Positions 22,536 to 33,941 of a stretch of DNA of 64,000 nucleotides are shown piece by piece. How positions within the stretch are numbered: position 1 is the first letter of the stretch; every line of letters starts with the position of its first letter. The notes under the pieces are model-generated. The model worked only from the letters and a program-made list of their open reading frames with translations. It made no database searches and was not told where the DNA came from. Position numbers and translations under genes: made by a program. The stretch comes from Euphorbia lathyris (lineage: Eukaryota; Streptophyta; Magnoliopsida; Malpighiales; Euphorbiaceae): the NCBI RefSeq assembly GCF_963576675.1, contig NC_088910.1, positions 105,614,807 through 105,678,806 of the forward strand, given 5' to 3'.

Positions 22536-25500
22536 CTACAGTGGATTTGACATACCAATTGCTTCCCTTAGTGTGTTGAATTGCTCTCGTGCCAAGGGTT
22601 TTGTGAAGATATCTGCAAGCTGATCGTTTGTTGGTACGTAGGTTAGCTTGATCTCATCTTTTAGTACGTGATCTCTGATGAAGTGATGTCTTATGCTCAC
22701 ATGCTTCATCCTGCTGTGTTGGACTGGATTTTTGGATAGATCAATAGCACTTTTGTTGTCGCATTTGATCTCTATTGTCTTTGTTTTGACTCCGTAATCC
22801 TCAAGCTGTTGCTTTATCCATAGGACTTGTGCAACACAGCTTCCTGTAGCCACGTACTCAGCTTCAGTTGTAGACAGAGCTACGGATGATTGCTTCTTGC
22901 TAAACCAAGATACTAGACAGCTTCCAAGGAAGTGACATCCCCCTGAGGTACTTTTTCGTTCTAGCTTATCTCGTCCGTAGTCAGCATCAGTATATCCAGT
23001 GAGTGTGAAGTCATTTGAGGTTGGATACCATAGACCTGCATCAACTGAGCTTTGCAAGTATCTAAAGATTCTTTTTACAGCAGTTAGATGAGATTCCCTG
23101 GGGTCAGCTTGATATCTAGCACAATAGCATACTGAGTATTGAATATCTGGTCTACTAGCAGTGAGATAGAGTAATGAACCTATCATACCTCGATAGAGTT
23201 TACTATCAACTGACTTACTCTTTTCATCCTTGCATAGGACAGTATCAGTACCCATGGGGGTTGATATTGGTTTGCACTCTTCCATGCTGAATTTCTTTAA
23301 CATTTCCTTGGCGTACTTGGACTGACTTATAAATATGCCATTCTTTCCTTGCTTGATTTGGAGTCCAAGAAAGAAGTTGAGTTCACCCATCATGGACATT
23401 TCAAACTCAGTATGCATCTGTTGGCTAAATTCTTTGCACAAGGATTCGTCAGTAGCACCAAAGATTATATCATCAACATATATCTGTACAAGTAGGGTAT
23501 GTTTACCCTTTTTCTTAATGAACAAGGTTGTGTCAGCTTTTCCCCTGACATAGTTCCTGGTCAGCAGGAAGTTGGTCAACCTCTCATACCAAGCTCTTGG
23601 AGCTTGCTTCAGGCCGTACAGAGCCTTTTTGAGTTTATAAACGTGATTTGGAAATTTTGAGTCTTCAAATCCAGGAGGTTGATTAACATATACCTCTTCG
23701 TTTATAAAGCCATTAAGAAATGCACTTTTTACATCCATTTGGTATAATTTAAAATTCATGTAACTGGCATAGGCACACAATATACGTATAGCTTCTAATC
23801 TAGCAACAGGTGCAAATGTTTCTCCATAGTCTATACCCTCTTGCTGACTATAGCCTTGAGCTACAAGTCGGGCTTTGTTTCTAATCACATTCCCATGTTC
23901 ATCTAGCTTATTTCTAAAGACCCACTTAGTTCCTATGGGCTTTTGATTCCTAGGTTTAGGTACTAAATCCCATACCTCATTTCTGGTGAATTGATCAAGC
24001 TCTTCTTGCATGGCATTGATCCAATACTCATCTTGCTCAGCATCAGCAAAATTCTTTGGCTCATGTATTGATACGAATGCAACGTTGCTGAGGTATTTTC
24101 TAAGTTGATCCCTGGTCATCAGTTTGTTGTTAGCGGCATCAAGAATGGCTTGTTCTGTATGACCTCTTGGGATCTTTATTTCCTTTGGCAGTGCTGAGTC
24201 GTTTGGAAGAGGTGTTTCTACAATCTCTACAGGAATTGATTGGTCAGCAAATGTTATTTCAATTTCTTGCTTACCTCGAGTCAGCTCCTGTATGTTAGGC
24301 ATTGTGGCTTGTGGTTGATCAGCGGAAGCTGAGCCTGGTTCTTCTTCTTCAAGCTGAGCTGACTTACCTGTAGGGTCAGTTTCGTCGAACTCAACATGTA
24401 TAGACTCTTCTACAACTTGAGTTCTTTTATTAAATACTCTATATGCTTTACTGTTTGTTGAGTACCCTAAAAAGATCGCCTCATCAGCTTTAGCATCAAA
24501 TTTAGCAAGGTTGTCTTTTGTATTGAGTATAAAACACTTACAACCAAAGGCACGAAAGTATCCAATGTTGGGCTTTCGACCTTTCCAAAGTTCATATGGG
24601 GTTTTCTTAAGTATAGGTCTGACTAGAGCCCTATTCAGTATATAACATGCTGTGTGAACAGCTTCACCCCAGAAGTACTTTGGAAGCCTATTTTCACTCA
24701 GCATCGTCCTAGCTATTTCAACAATGGTTCTATTTTTCCTTTCAACAACCCCATTTTGTTGAGGTGTTCTTGGAGCAGAGAAATTATGGTCAATACCACA
24801 GGTTTCACAGAATTCATCAAACTGTTGATTTTTGAATTCTCCACCATTATCGCTTCTAATGTGAGCTACTTTTAGGTCTTTGTCATTTTCAAGCTTTCTG
24901 ACCAATGTGGTGAACATCTCAAAGGTTTCATCCTTGCTACTAAGCAAGATGATCCAAGTATACCGAGAGAAATCATCTACAATAACCAAAGAAAATTTCT
25001 TACCTCCCAAGCTGAGTGGCTGGATAGGTCCGAAAAGATCTAAGTGTAGTAATTCCAATGGCCTTTTGGTTGAGACGACATTTTTACTATGAAATGACTT
25101 TTTAGTTTGTTTTCCTTGCTGACAGGCTTTACATAGCTGATCTTTTTCAAACTTTAATTTGGGTAATCCCTCAACTAATTGCTTTCTAGCTAATTTGGCA
25201 AGAAGATCCATGCTGACATGCCCAAGTCTTCTATGCCATAGCCAGGAGTTGTCCTCTTTAGATACTAAGCATATATTTTTAGAAAACTGTTTTTCCAAGT
25301 TCAAAATATATACATTTTCTACGCGAGGGGCAGTTAAAATCAATTCATTTGTATTTCCCTCAAGTATTTGACACTTAGTATCATCAAATACAACTCTTCT
25401 GCCGCTTTTGCAAAGCTGAGCTACACTTAACAGGTTGTATTTTAGACCTTTAACTAAGGAGACATACTCAATGGTTGGGTTACCTCCGATAGTACCTGAA

Positions 25501-25649
25501 CCGACTATCTTACCCTTCTTGTTGTCTCCAAAGCTTACACTTCCACCTCGTTTAAGCTCTAGTGTGATGAACTGAGTTTCATCACCTGTCATATGCCTTG
25601 AGCATGCGCTGTCTATATACCATAGTTTTGACTTCTCCACGCATGTCAA
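22536..25649 (-). CDS. pol: SIRE-A1 pol polyprotein: protease, integrase, reverse transcriptase, RNase H (intact, 1037 aa)
   Basis: Domains run in copia order. The protease motif is [14 protein letters not shown] near residue 13, with Ala where many relatives have Gly. The integrase zinc finger is HRRLGHVS with CKACQQGKQ (about 140-180). The integrase core shows [14 protein letters not shown] and [10 protein letters not shown] for its D, D and E. Reverse transcriptase shows [22 protein letters not shown] and the catalytic [11 protein letters not shown]. RNase H shows [20 protein letters not shown] and [14 protein letters not shown]. The ORF has no stop. The first Met is only the start of the open frame; the protein is normally made by fusion to gag. 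In this copy a 76-bp segment absent from SIRE-A2 shifts the frame between gag and pol. It acts in virus-like particles and the nucleus for reverse transcription and integration. Confidence 0.92.
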   Translation of the reverse strand: MTCVEKSKLWYIDSACSRHMTGDETQFITLELKRGGSVSFGDNKKGKIVGSGTIGGNPTIEYVSLVKGLKYNLLSVAQLCKSGRRVVFDDTKCQILEGNTNELILTAPRVENVYILNLEKQFSKNICLVSKEDNSWLWHRRLGHVSMDLLAKLARKQLVEGLPKLKFEKDQLCKACQQGKQTKKSFHSKNVVSTKRPLELLHLDLFGPIQPLSLGGKKFSLVIVDDFSRYTWIILLSSKDETFEMFTTLVRKLENDKDLKVAHIRSDNGGEFKNQQFDEFCETCGIDHNFSAPRTPQQNGVVERKNRTIVEIARTMLSENRLPKYFWGEAVHTACYILNRALVRPILKKTPYELWKGRKPNIGYFRAFGCKCFILNTKDNLAKFDAKADEAIFLGYSTNSKAYRVFNKRTQVVEESIHVEFDETDPTGKSAQLEEEEPGSASADQPQATMPNIQELTRGKQEIEITFADQSIPVEIVETPLPNDSALPKEIKIPRGHTEQAILDAANNKLMTRDQLRKYLSNVAFVSIHEPKNFADAEQDEYWINAMQEELDQFTRNEVWDLVPKPRNQKPIGTKWVFRNKLDEHGNVIRNKARLVAQGYSQQEGIDYGETFAPVARLEAIRILCAYASYMNFKLYQMDVKSAFLNGFINEEVYVNQPPGFEDSKFPNHVYKLKKALYGLKQAPRAWYERLTNFLLTRNYVRGKADTTLFIKKKGKHTLLVQIYVDDIIFGATDESLCKEFSQQMHTEFEMSMMGELNFFLGLQIKQGKNGIFISQSKYAKEMLKKFSMEECKPISTPMGTDTVLCKDEKSKSVDSKLYRGMIGSLLYLTASRPDIQYSVCYCARYQADPRESHLTAVKRIFRYLQSSVDAGLWYPTSNDFTLTGYTDADYGRDKLERKSTSGGCHFLGSCLVSWFSKKQSSVALSTTEAEYVATGSCVAQVLWIKQQLEDYGVKTKTIEIKCDNKSAIDLSKNPVQHSRMKHVSIRHHFIRDHVLKDEIKLTYVPTNDQLADIFTKPLAREQFNTLREAIGMSNPL

Positions 25650-25655
25650 GCTGAC

Positions 25656-25731
25656 CTTTCTACGAAGAAATCAAAAGGATAGAGGAAAAGATCAATAGTG
25701 TTTTTCTTTTGGATTTGTTTCAAATTCTAGC
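25656..25731 (-). other. 76-bp segment between gag and pol present only in SIRE-A1
   Basis: Aligned with SIRE-A2, this block is an extra piece between CTGCAG and GTCAGC on the minus strand. Read on that strand it begins GC and ends AG. Its length is not a multiple of three and it contains stops in the gag frame, so it separates gag from pol. It could be a retained GC-AG intron, an insertion, or ancestral sequence deleted in SIRE-A2. Confidence 0.7.
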
Positions 25732-25743
25732 CTGCAGTTCAAA

Positions 25744-27536
25744 CTATTCATTTTTAGGTACCCAATTTCTTTTGGGTCCTTTCTTGTTAGTGTAGACAGG
25801 TGCAAAATCATGTTTCAACTTATGACGGCATACTTTTATGGTGTGTCCTGGTTTACCACAGAAGTCACAAAAAATTATCCTTTGTGGGTTGAACTGAGTA
25901 TAGTCAGCATTATGGTGTTGGGCATGCCAACATATTTTTGTGGTATGTCCTTTTCTTCCGCAGAAGTCACATTGGACAGTCCGCTTGTTATGCCAACACA
26001 CATCCTTTGTGTGTCCCCATTTTCCACAACATTCACATTGAGTGACTTGATTATGCTGACTATTATTTGCATACTCAGCATGAGCTTTATTTCTATTTAA
26101 GCCTTTCCCTTGACTTTGTAAGTGTGTGATATCCTTTCTAAGCTTCTTTGACTCAGATTAGACCTCCGTGACAAACTTATGTAAGATTTGCATATTGGTA
26201 TGCAAGTCAGAGTTGTCCTGGAGAAGATATCGGAGATCACTCAGTTTGACCTCTTCAATCTCATCACAACGCCTGCTGAGTGCCTTAATCTTTTTGTTAC
26301 ACTTCTTTGTTAGTGTATATAAGTCACTCAGGGCATTCACCATTTCATTTCTAAGCACAAGTAAAGATGTTACCTCATTGTTGTGATTCTCTTGGTCAGT
26401 TTCATCAGAAAGGTCAGCATGCTCAGACTGGGATTGGTCAGCTCCATCATCTGCCATAAAACATATGTTGGCTGTTTCATTTTGCTCAGCTTCAGATGGT
26501 GTTGACTCATCACTGTCACTCCATGTGGCTACCATAGCCTTTTGCTTCCCTTCTTCTCTTTCTTAAGATTGGGACAGCTTGACTTGATGTGCCCGGTTTG
26601 ATGACACTCAAAACATGTGACAGATTTCGAGCTGTCCTTCTTGTACTTATCGCTTGACTCAGCTTTGTACTTATCATTTCTTCTAAATGATCTTTTGCCA
26701 TTTCTATCATTTCTTCTGAACAGCTTTTTCATCTTTCTGGTGAACATGGCCAACTCCTCATCATCGGTTGACTCAGCTTCAGTTGAGTCTGCTTTCATGA
26801 CAAGGGATTTTTGTTTCTTATCCTCTGATTTTTCTTTTTCTTTGGCTTCAAAGTTTTTCATAGAGATTTCATGGGTCAGCAAGGATCCTATCAGCTCATC
26901 ATATTTGTAGGTAGTCAAGTCTTGAGCTTCCTCTACGGCTGTTTTCTTTGCTTGCCAGCTCTTGGGCAGACTTCTCAGAATCTTCTTCACCTGTTCTTCT
27001 TCAGTGAAGTTCTTTCCAAGCCTTTTTAGCTCATTTATAATGTTTGTGAACCTTGCGTTCATTTCTGAGATGTCTTCATTTTCCTTCATCTCAAACAACT
27101 CGTAGAGTCTCATATGTTGATTGACTTTAGACTCTTTAACTTTGCTTGTGCCTTCATAGGTTACTTCAAGCTTCTTCCAAATCTCCTGTGCTGACTCACA
27201 ACCTGAAATCTTATTGTATTCTGCAGCATCTAACGCACAGTGAAGCATATTTATAGCCGAAGCATTATTTTACAATTTTCTGAGGTCATCCTCTGTCCAC
27301 TCAGCCTCACTCTTAACAATTTTCTCATTGTTAATAGTTTTGTATGGCACATGTGGACCTTGAACAATTGCAAGCCATGCACTCATGTTTGTGGCTTGAA
27401 TAAAGTTCTTCATCCTATTCTACCAGAATGTGTAATTTGATCCAAAGAATAGGGGTGGTCTAGTGATTGATAATCCCTCAGGGAGTATCTGTGTTGTTTG
27501 GTTTCCAGGGAGGAAACGAGTGCTATTCTCACCCAT
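25744..27536 (-). pseudogene. gag: SIRE-A1 gag, degraded
   Basis: Gag forms the virus-like particle and binds the RNA. The copia-type gag core (YTFWxNRM, INMLHCALDAAEYNKISG, IWKKLEVTYEG, RSLPKSWQAKKTAV) is followed by four CCHC zinc knuckles: CFECHQTGHIKSSC, CECCGKWGHTKDVC, CDFCGRKGHTTKIC and CDFCGKPGHTIKVC. Compared with SIRE-A2 there are stops at 27420-27422 (Lys to TAG), 27270-27272 (Gln to TAA) and 26158-26160, plus a 1-bp deletion near 26545. The gag frame ends in TAG at 25744. Four knuckles are more than the one usual in copia gag. Confidence 0.85.
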
Positions 27537-27585
27537 TTTTAGGGATCAGCTCAAGATTGTTAAATCTCTGAGTAGTGAGCTTTGT

Positions 27586-27597
27586 GCTCTGATACCA
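27586..27597 (-). other. SIRE-A1 primer binding site (initiator Met-tRNA type)
   Basis: TGGTATCAGAGC on the minus strand, two bases inside the 5' LTR, is the standard plant copia site complementary to the 3' end of initiator methionine tRNA. Confidence 0.95.
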
Positions 27598-27599
27598 CT

Positions 27600-28962
27600 T
27601 GTTGGTCCCTGATAATTAGTTCCAAGGGGGGGGTTAGGAACTAATATAACTTTTTCTCTTTTTAATTAAGCTGACTGGAAGTTATTTTGAGAGTTTATTA
27701 ACTCTGCTTTTGGTCAGCTTGGTGAGATATGTTCGAAGACAGCTTTAGTCAGATGTTGACTAAAGTTGTTTTCTTGTGAGTTGAGAAATGACACTCTTGG
27801 AGGTCAGCTTCTAACTCAGCACCACTTATTTACTCAAGGTTAGCTTAGTCAATTTATATGCTGAGTAAATTTAGCACACAACACATACAATATAAGAGAG
27901 AGTTCAGAGATTACTCAGTATCACTTATCCTGGTTCGGCCTCTCTGCCTACGTCCAGTCCCCAGAGTCCTCCGAGCTTTTTGAATCCAATACTGAGCTCT
28001 TTAACGGTAGAGCGCAAACCAATTACAAGGCAGTTGAATATGCAAGAGTACCTTCCTCTATTCGTCTACTCAACTCCTACTAAGCGCTACAACCCAGCAC
28101 CTAGATTTCTCTACAACTGAAATGCTAACAATCTAGCACTCAGCTTTTACTCTCTCAATATTACTATTGATCACAGACTTGTTCCTTTGTGAACTAAGGA
28201 ACACTTTAGATGATTACAATTCAATCTAGCATTTACACATAGAATAGTAACGTGGGTGTAAGATTCTTTTTGTATTTGAGTGCTTTTGAAACTTTCTCTC
28301 TTGTATTTTGCTTTTTGATGCTTGTCTATATCTGTTCTTTTGGTTCTTCGATTGTCCTTTTATAGACGAAAACCTGTGGACTTGTTTGTTTAAAATGTCT
28401 TGACCGTTGCAACCAAAACGGCTCTTTTGGGGAACATTTTCTGGAAATCTTCAGATTGCACACCATTCCCTGCTTCTGTTTTACTTCAGGCGTCAGGTTG
28501 TCTTTTAGCGTCTGTTTTGTTTGTTTGTGACAGTTGTCTGTTTCCAATAATCCAACGTCCCATGACTTTCGGAATCAGTCTTCTTAGGTATTTTCGAGGT
28601 ACCAATTATTGGTGCAGATGATTGGCAGACTTTGTCTTTTAGTAGAATGAGTCCTTCATGCTGTCCTGATGAACACTTAGCTCCGTTTGTTTATGGTTCA
28701 TGCTGAGTTCCTCCGAGGTCAGCTCTGTTTTGTTTTAAACGCTCCTGACGAGGTCTTTAGCTTTAGTCAGCTTTGTTTTGTTTCTGAACTTTAACTCCAC
28801 TCAGCTTCGCTTGTGCTGACTTTTGTCCTGTCTTTTACTTTATATATTTTTGCACTCAAGATTCAACAAACATATTAGTACAATCAAAGCATTTAAATTT
28901 AATTCCCTCTTAATCATGGATGATTTTGTCAAATCAAAATCTTGTGGAAAGGTGTTTCAACA
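27600..28962 (-). repeat. SIRE-A1 5' LTR
   Basis: About 1363 bp with TG...CA ends, nearly identical to the 3' LTR. It should hold the element promoter. Words such as CTCAGC, GTCAGC and their complements recur throughout the LTR. Confidence 0.93.
28354..28364 (-). promoter_or_regulatory. Probable TATA box of the SIRE-A1 5' LTR
   Basis: TATAAAAGGAC on the minus strand, about 600 bp into the LTR. It is conserved at the same place in SIRE-A2 (49280-49290). Confidence 0.6.
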
Positions 28963-29211
28963 GTATTCTCTAATATTAAAACCGTATACCCTGATTTTGA
29001 TCGTTTTATTTTTTTAAGACTCGTGCAATACATCTTCCGCATTAACTTACTTTTTTGCGACCGATTGATCAATTGATTATATTTTACGCAAGTTCATGAG
29101 GCTAACTGAACATTTTATGCAAGTTGGAGGGCTATTGGGACACTTTAAAAGTTTAGGGAGTCAATCAAACTTTTTAGACAAGTTTAGGGGGCAAATGATG
29201 TATTAAGCCTT
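28963..29211. mobile_element. Right half of the foldback element split by SIRE-A1
   Basis: The first five bases are the SIRE-A1 target duplication. The remainder is the inverted counterpart of 17041-17293 and ends TATTAAGCCT. Removing SIRE-A1 and one GTATT gives an element of about 500 bp. Confidence 0.85.
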
Positions 29212-29717
29212 TTAAATAATTTGAATTTAACTTTAAACCACCAATCTTTAAACTTCACTATTGTATTTCGAAAAAAAAAAACTTCACTATTTAATTTTGA
29301 GAAGTGGTTATTTAGCCCTAATATATGAAATAATACAAATTTAAACCTGATGTTTCTAAAAAAAATCAATTTTAGCCTGACATCACTAAAAATTTGAAAA
29401 GGTTGTTTTGATTGTTATTTAACTGTCACTCTTGACCATCCAAACTTCAATTATGTCTAAGATAAATACAAAAAAAACCCTGGTAAAATACTAACAACTA
29501 AGTTTGTCATGTATAGTTAATAAAAAAAATGTTGTCGAAATGTCTAAAATGTTTACTGTGTTATTAATATAGTTACAAATAATTAACCAAAAATACATAA
29601 AACTATTTCAATTTATCGACAAACTCGTTTGAAAGATTCGATGCGACAGTAATTGATCTTGCTTGGAAACGTTATGGTTAAATTTATAATTTCAATTTAT
29701 AAGAACCCCAGCAATGT
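29212..29717. other. AT-rich spacer, no gene seen
   Basis: No coding, RNA or clear repeat signal was recognised. Confidence 0.55.
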
Positions 29718-29880
29718 TCACATGCACCTTAATGACCAAGTGAATTTGGTCATTCACCGTTAGATATAGGCTTATTAAATCTAACCCTTAGGATGCTTTG
29801 AATCTCCCCCTTAAGATTCTAATAAGCCTAAATCTAACGGTAAGTGACCAAATTCTACATGGTTATTAAGGTGCATGTGA
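29718..29880. mobile_element. Hairpin MITE, copy 1
   Basis: The ends TCACATGCACCTTAATGACC and the complement form a nearly full-length hairpin. The middle contains AGATATAGGCTTATTAAATC and its mirrored form. A related copy lies at 59226-59370. No target duplication was identified. Confidence 0.8.
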
Positions 29881-30450
29881 TCAAAATCGATAAGCACCCT
29901 AATTCAAACTGTAAGAATAAAACATTTTTAACCGAATTAGATGTCCACTACTAACTAATTTGGCAAGGAATGATTTAATTAAGGAGTCTAAAAATAAATA
30001 ATTAAGGAATCCAAAATTTAATAAGTAATAGTTTGAAGTTAAATTAAGATTGTTAAAACTATAAGGATTAGTTTTGAGTTTTTGCTTTTTAAAATTTTGA
30101 AAGGCTTATTGAGAGTCACTTTTTCAATATTTTTCAAATAACATAGTTGAATCTGGTACACTAACTACCCGTTTCAATTAATTTTTGTTAAAAAAAATAT
30201 AATTTTTTTTAAACCGATAGTTAATCTATCGGTTTCTTTATAAAATGAAACTGGTAGAAAAGCTACTGATTTTGCCCTTAGTTAACAAAGACTCATAGTG
30301 GACAATATGTTAAATCATGACTCTTATGAGGATTGCCCCATATGGGGGCAAAATCATTTTTTTTCGTAATGCATATTTACACCTTTTAACATGACAAGTT
30401 TTACCTATTGGCACCCTAAACTTTTAAAATAACCTATTACATACTTATAG
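29881..30450. other. AT-rich spacer, no gene seen
   Basis: Includes short inverted and low-complexity stretches. No gene was recognised. Confidence 0.55.
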
Positions 30451-30684
30451 TTGGCTTTAAAAACCTATCACACATATAGTTGGCTCATTCGGATCTCCTA
30501 CACACAAAATCGTTGATCTCTCATCTTTGACAAATAAGGTGGCATGTGCGTGTTATAGAAAAAAAAAACGTGTGAGTTCGTTCTATATGCCACCTCATCT
30601 GTCAAAGATGACAGATCAATGATTTTGTGTGCAGGAGGTTTGAATGATCAAACTATAGATATGTGATAAGTTTTTAAAAGCCAA
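30451..30684. repeat. Imperfect foldback repeat
   Basis: TTGGCTTTAAAAACCTATCA at 30451 pairs with its complement ending near 30684. TACACACAAAATCGTTGATC pairs with its complement near 30625. The arms flank a loop of about 50 bp. The true ends may lie slightly outside. Confidence 0.65.
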
Positions 30685-30873
30685 TGAACTTTTCGTGATG
30701 ATCATAATATATGGACATTTCACTATGTTTTCATATCAAATAAATGGAACTTATGGAAAGTGCATCCAAACATGTTGTGATAAAAACTTTAAATCTGGAA
30801 ACGTACCAAACCCACTTAAACACCAATGAACTTGGAATTTCAATTGGGATTAGTTGAGGTCAAATACACAAAT

Positions 30874-32186
30874 TGTTGAAACACATTTCCACATGATTTT
30901 GATTTGACAAAATTATTTATGTGAATGATAAAAATATTCCAACACATTAAATTTAAATGCTTTGATTTATTCATACTAATGTGTTTGTTCAATGTTGAGT
31001 TATTTGATTAATAAGCCAATTAGCTAAATGGACCCAAGGCCCATAAAAGGGAGTCAAAGCCTCACGGCCCAAGTAGACTCAAAACGTCGTCGTACTGAGT
31101 AAGACATAAGCCCAGCAACAAGAAGGATCGAGAAGCCTTCTACCAATAGCTTCAAGATGAAGCTGCTGAGTTAAACGACAAGAAGTACAAGTCAGCGGCA
31201 TAACAGAATAAACTTGGAGACAAAGTATTTCTACTTTCGGTAAAGCTCAGAAGGCGCAGGAAGCTGTCTGGAAGACTTTGCCATAAATGTGGGAACATTC
31301 TGTTTCATCTGACGAAAAGCTGCTGAGTACTGGAGAAGACAGAAGATACAAGAATATGATTGGCTGAGGACGCTGAGCACGTACTGAGTGAAAGCGACGG
31401 GAAGCCATTTTACTCCAACGGTTATTTTGAAATTCGAAATCACCGGTGCCTCAAGTGTCACTATAAATAGGCCACTCAAATGCTTCATTCGATGCAGATC
31501 TTCAATCAAGTCGAAACGCTGACCAAATTGATACTTGAAGTTCTGTGAGAAAAGCAAAGCAAATCTTACACCAATTCCAATCTTGTGTAAAAGTCTAGAG
31601 TGATCTTATTCATCTAAAGTGTCTTAGCAATTGTTGTTTAGGACAAACATTTATCATTTCTAGAAGTATAGAAAGGAGAAGCTGAGTACTCGGTTATAGT
31701 ACTCAGCGGTAGTGATAGGAGTGAGTATAGGAATAGAGGAAGGTACTCTTGTATACTCAGCTTCTGTTGTAAAAGGTTTTGTGCTCTACCTTTAAAGAGC
31801 TCAGTAAAGGATTCAAAAAGCTCGGAACGAGTTCCGGGGACTGGACGTAGGCGGAGAGGCCGAACTAGGATATGTCTGCTGAGTAACATATTTCTAACCC
31901 TTAACTCCTTTATATATTGTTTGCTATAAAAATGACTAAGTAACGAAGTCACGCTAAGTTAAGTGCATCGAGAAGTTGAGTTAAGGAATAGACTCAAGTG
32001 CTATCTCCTGACTCAAGAAAAGAAACAGACTTAGTCACCAGTTGACTAAGCTTGTGTCTTAAACTACTCAGCACTGCTGTGTAAACCTTTTCTTAAAGAA
32101 AAGAAGTCAGCCTTAACGGACAAATTTTTTGAATAGTTCCTATCCCCCCCTTGGAACTAATCTTGTCACGTTACATATGACCAACA
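30874..32186 (+). repeat. SIRE-B 5' LTR
   Basis: Begins TGTTGAAACACATTTCCAC and ends CATATGACCAACA, followed by AG and the PBS. A TATA-like CTATAAATAG lies at 31461-31470. Confidence 0.92.
31461..31470 (+). promoter_or_regulatory. Probable TATA box of the SIRE-B LTR
   Basis: CTATAAATAG followed by GCC, in the middle of the LTR. It is conserved in the 3' LTR near 56487. Confidence 0.6.
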
Positions 32187-32188
32187 AG

Positions 32189-32200
32189 TGGTATCAGAGC
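32189..32200 (+). other. SIRE-B primer binding site
   Basis: TGGTATCAGAGC two bases after the 5' LTR; initiator Met-tRNA type, as in SIRE-A. Confidence 0.95.
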
Positions 32201-32248
32201 TTAAAAGCTCACTGAGCAAGATATAACTATCTTGAGCTGATCCCCATA

Positions 32249-33330
32249 ATGGCTGAGAACAGCACTCATTTCCTCTCAGGAAATCAGACAACTCAGATTC
32301 TTCCTGAGGGACTGTCCATTACTCGGCCTCCTCTGTTCTTCGGGTCTAACTACACCTTTTGGAAGAACAGAATGAAAAACTTCATCCAGGCAACAAATAT
32401 GAGTGCATGGCTTTCTATAGTCCAAGGCCCATTTGTTCCTATTGAAACTATTGACGGCCAAACGGTTGTTAAAGCTGAGACTAAGTGGACAGAAGATGAC
32501 CTCAAGAAGCTACAAAATCATGCTTCGGCTATAAACATGCTTCACTGTGCGTTAGATGCTGCAGAGTACAACAAAATTTCAGGTTGTGAGTCAGCACAGG
32601 AAATCTGGAAGAAACTGGAGGTCACCTATGAAGGAACGAACAAAGTTAAGGAGTCCAAGGTGAACCAGCACATGAGGTTATACGAGCTGTTTGAAATGAA
32701 TGGTGATGAAGGAATCTCTGAAATGAACTCAAGATTCACAAACATAATCAACGAGCTCAAAAGACTTGGCAAGATCTTTACTGAGGAAGAGCAAGTCAAT
32801 AAGATACTTAGGAGTCTTCCCAAAAGCTGGCAAGCCAAGAAAACTGCTGTTGAGGAAGCTCAAGACTTGACCACCTACAAATATGATGAACTCATTGGAT
32901 CTCTGCTGACCCATGAGATCTCAATGAAGAACTTTGAGGTAAAGGAGAAGTCTGAGGACAAGAAGCAAAAGTCTCTTGTCATGAAAGCTGACTCCACTGA
33001 TGGGAGCTCAACAGACGATGAAGAAATGGCCATGTTCACTAGAAAAATGAAAAGGCTGTTCAGAAAGAATGACAAATATTCCAAGAAGCCTTACAAGAAG
33101 TTTGACAAGTACAAAGCTGAGTCCAGCAACAATAAGTACAAGAAGGACAGCTCAAAGCCCATCACATGCTTTGAATGTCATCAAGTTGGCCATATCAAAT
33201 CAAGCTGTCCTACCTTGAGGAAGGAAAAGAGGAACAACAAAAAGGCAATGGTGGCAACCTGGAGTGACAGTGATGAGTCATCATCATCACAAGTTGATGC
33301 CACTGAGTCAGCAAAGATTTGCTTCATGGC
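32249..33330 (+). pseudogene. gag: SIRE-B gag, truncated by a deletion junction
   Basis: An open frame of about 361 codons aligns along its length with SIRE-A gag: GSNYTFWKNRMKNFIQATN, INMLHCALDAAEYNKISG and RSLPKSWQAKKTAV. It carries one zinc knuckle, CFECHQVGHIKSSC, and then the acidic linker WSDSDESSSS. Similarity stops abruptly after KICFMA at 33330. The following residues to 33490 are read from unrelated Athila noncoding DNA, so the encoded product would be a chimera. The three downstream zinc knuckles seen in SIRE-A are lost. There is no stop before the junction, so a truncated Gag could in principle be made if the LTR is active. Confidence 0.88.
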
Positions 33331-33941
33331 CCTAAAGATAGTGAGCGCTGGCCCACTCATAAAAATTTATGCATACCATAGATGCATCCTTAGGCTCAAG
33401 TTCTCACTATTTTTGGGGAAATGCAGTAAGGCAAGGGTCATTAATTTTGAAAGAGGAATTAAAAATTTAAATTTTTTTGGAACTTCCTGATTTAGGGACA
33501 CACAATGCAAACAAGCAAGTAATACTAAGCTACTACATCAGAACATGCACAGTCTGTTCTTTGATTCCCGCCGAACACAAGACAATTTACTAGAAGGCGA
33601 GAACAAATAGGCAGAAGAGAAAATGAACACAATTATCACAATAAGTACTGAGGATATATGCAACAGAGATTCTCAAGGGATATTTGTTCTACATCAAATT
33701 ACTAAATATACAAGCAAAATTTAAAACATTTATTATTCAAAGCATTTATCATGTCAATGCCCGCATAAATTGTGATATACAATCCCCACCCCCAAAAGAA
33801 AACCAAACATTGTCCTCAATGTTATGAACACGGCAGCAAATTGTAGACAAGTGAAAGCATAGATATTCATGCAAATCAAAACATGATAGAATAAGGGTAT
33901 TAGAGGTTACCAGATGCTAGGACAGCGAAAATTTTGACAGA
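33331..33941 (-). other. Athila-like noncoding region downstream of its ORF-1-like gene
   Basis: Noncoding on both strands apart from chance frames. On the minus strand the purine-rich stretch TTTTGGGGGTGGGGAT (about 33784-33799) follows CATTGAGGACAATGTTTGG, wording often seen near the 3' end of Athila elements. The 3' LTR that should follow is absent. Confidence 0.6.

Larger units (their letters stand above)
17294..28962 (-). mobile_element. SIRE-A1: Ty1/copia LTR retrotransposon of SIRE/Maximus type
   Basis: A complete element of about 11.7 kb with TG...CA LTRs, a PBS, a PPT, gag, pol and a long extra ORF. It is flanked by a perfect 5-bp duplication GTATT (17289-17293 and 28963-28967). The pol order protease, integrase, reverse transcriptase, RNase H marks it as copia. 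The extra ORF downstream of pol and the overall size suggest the SIRE/Maximus lineage. pol is intact but gag and the extra ORF carry stops, so it is probably not autonomous. By eye, the two LTRs differ at about a dozen sites over about 1.36 kb, which suggests a young insertion. Confidence 0.93.

Noticed and set aside
33331..33780. Athila-like 3' LTR
   Set aside because: No similarity to the 5' LTR at 53265-54550 could be found, so the 3' LTR is regarded as deleted.
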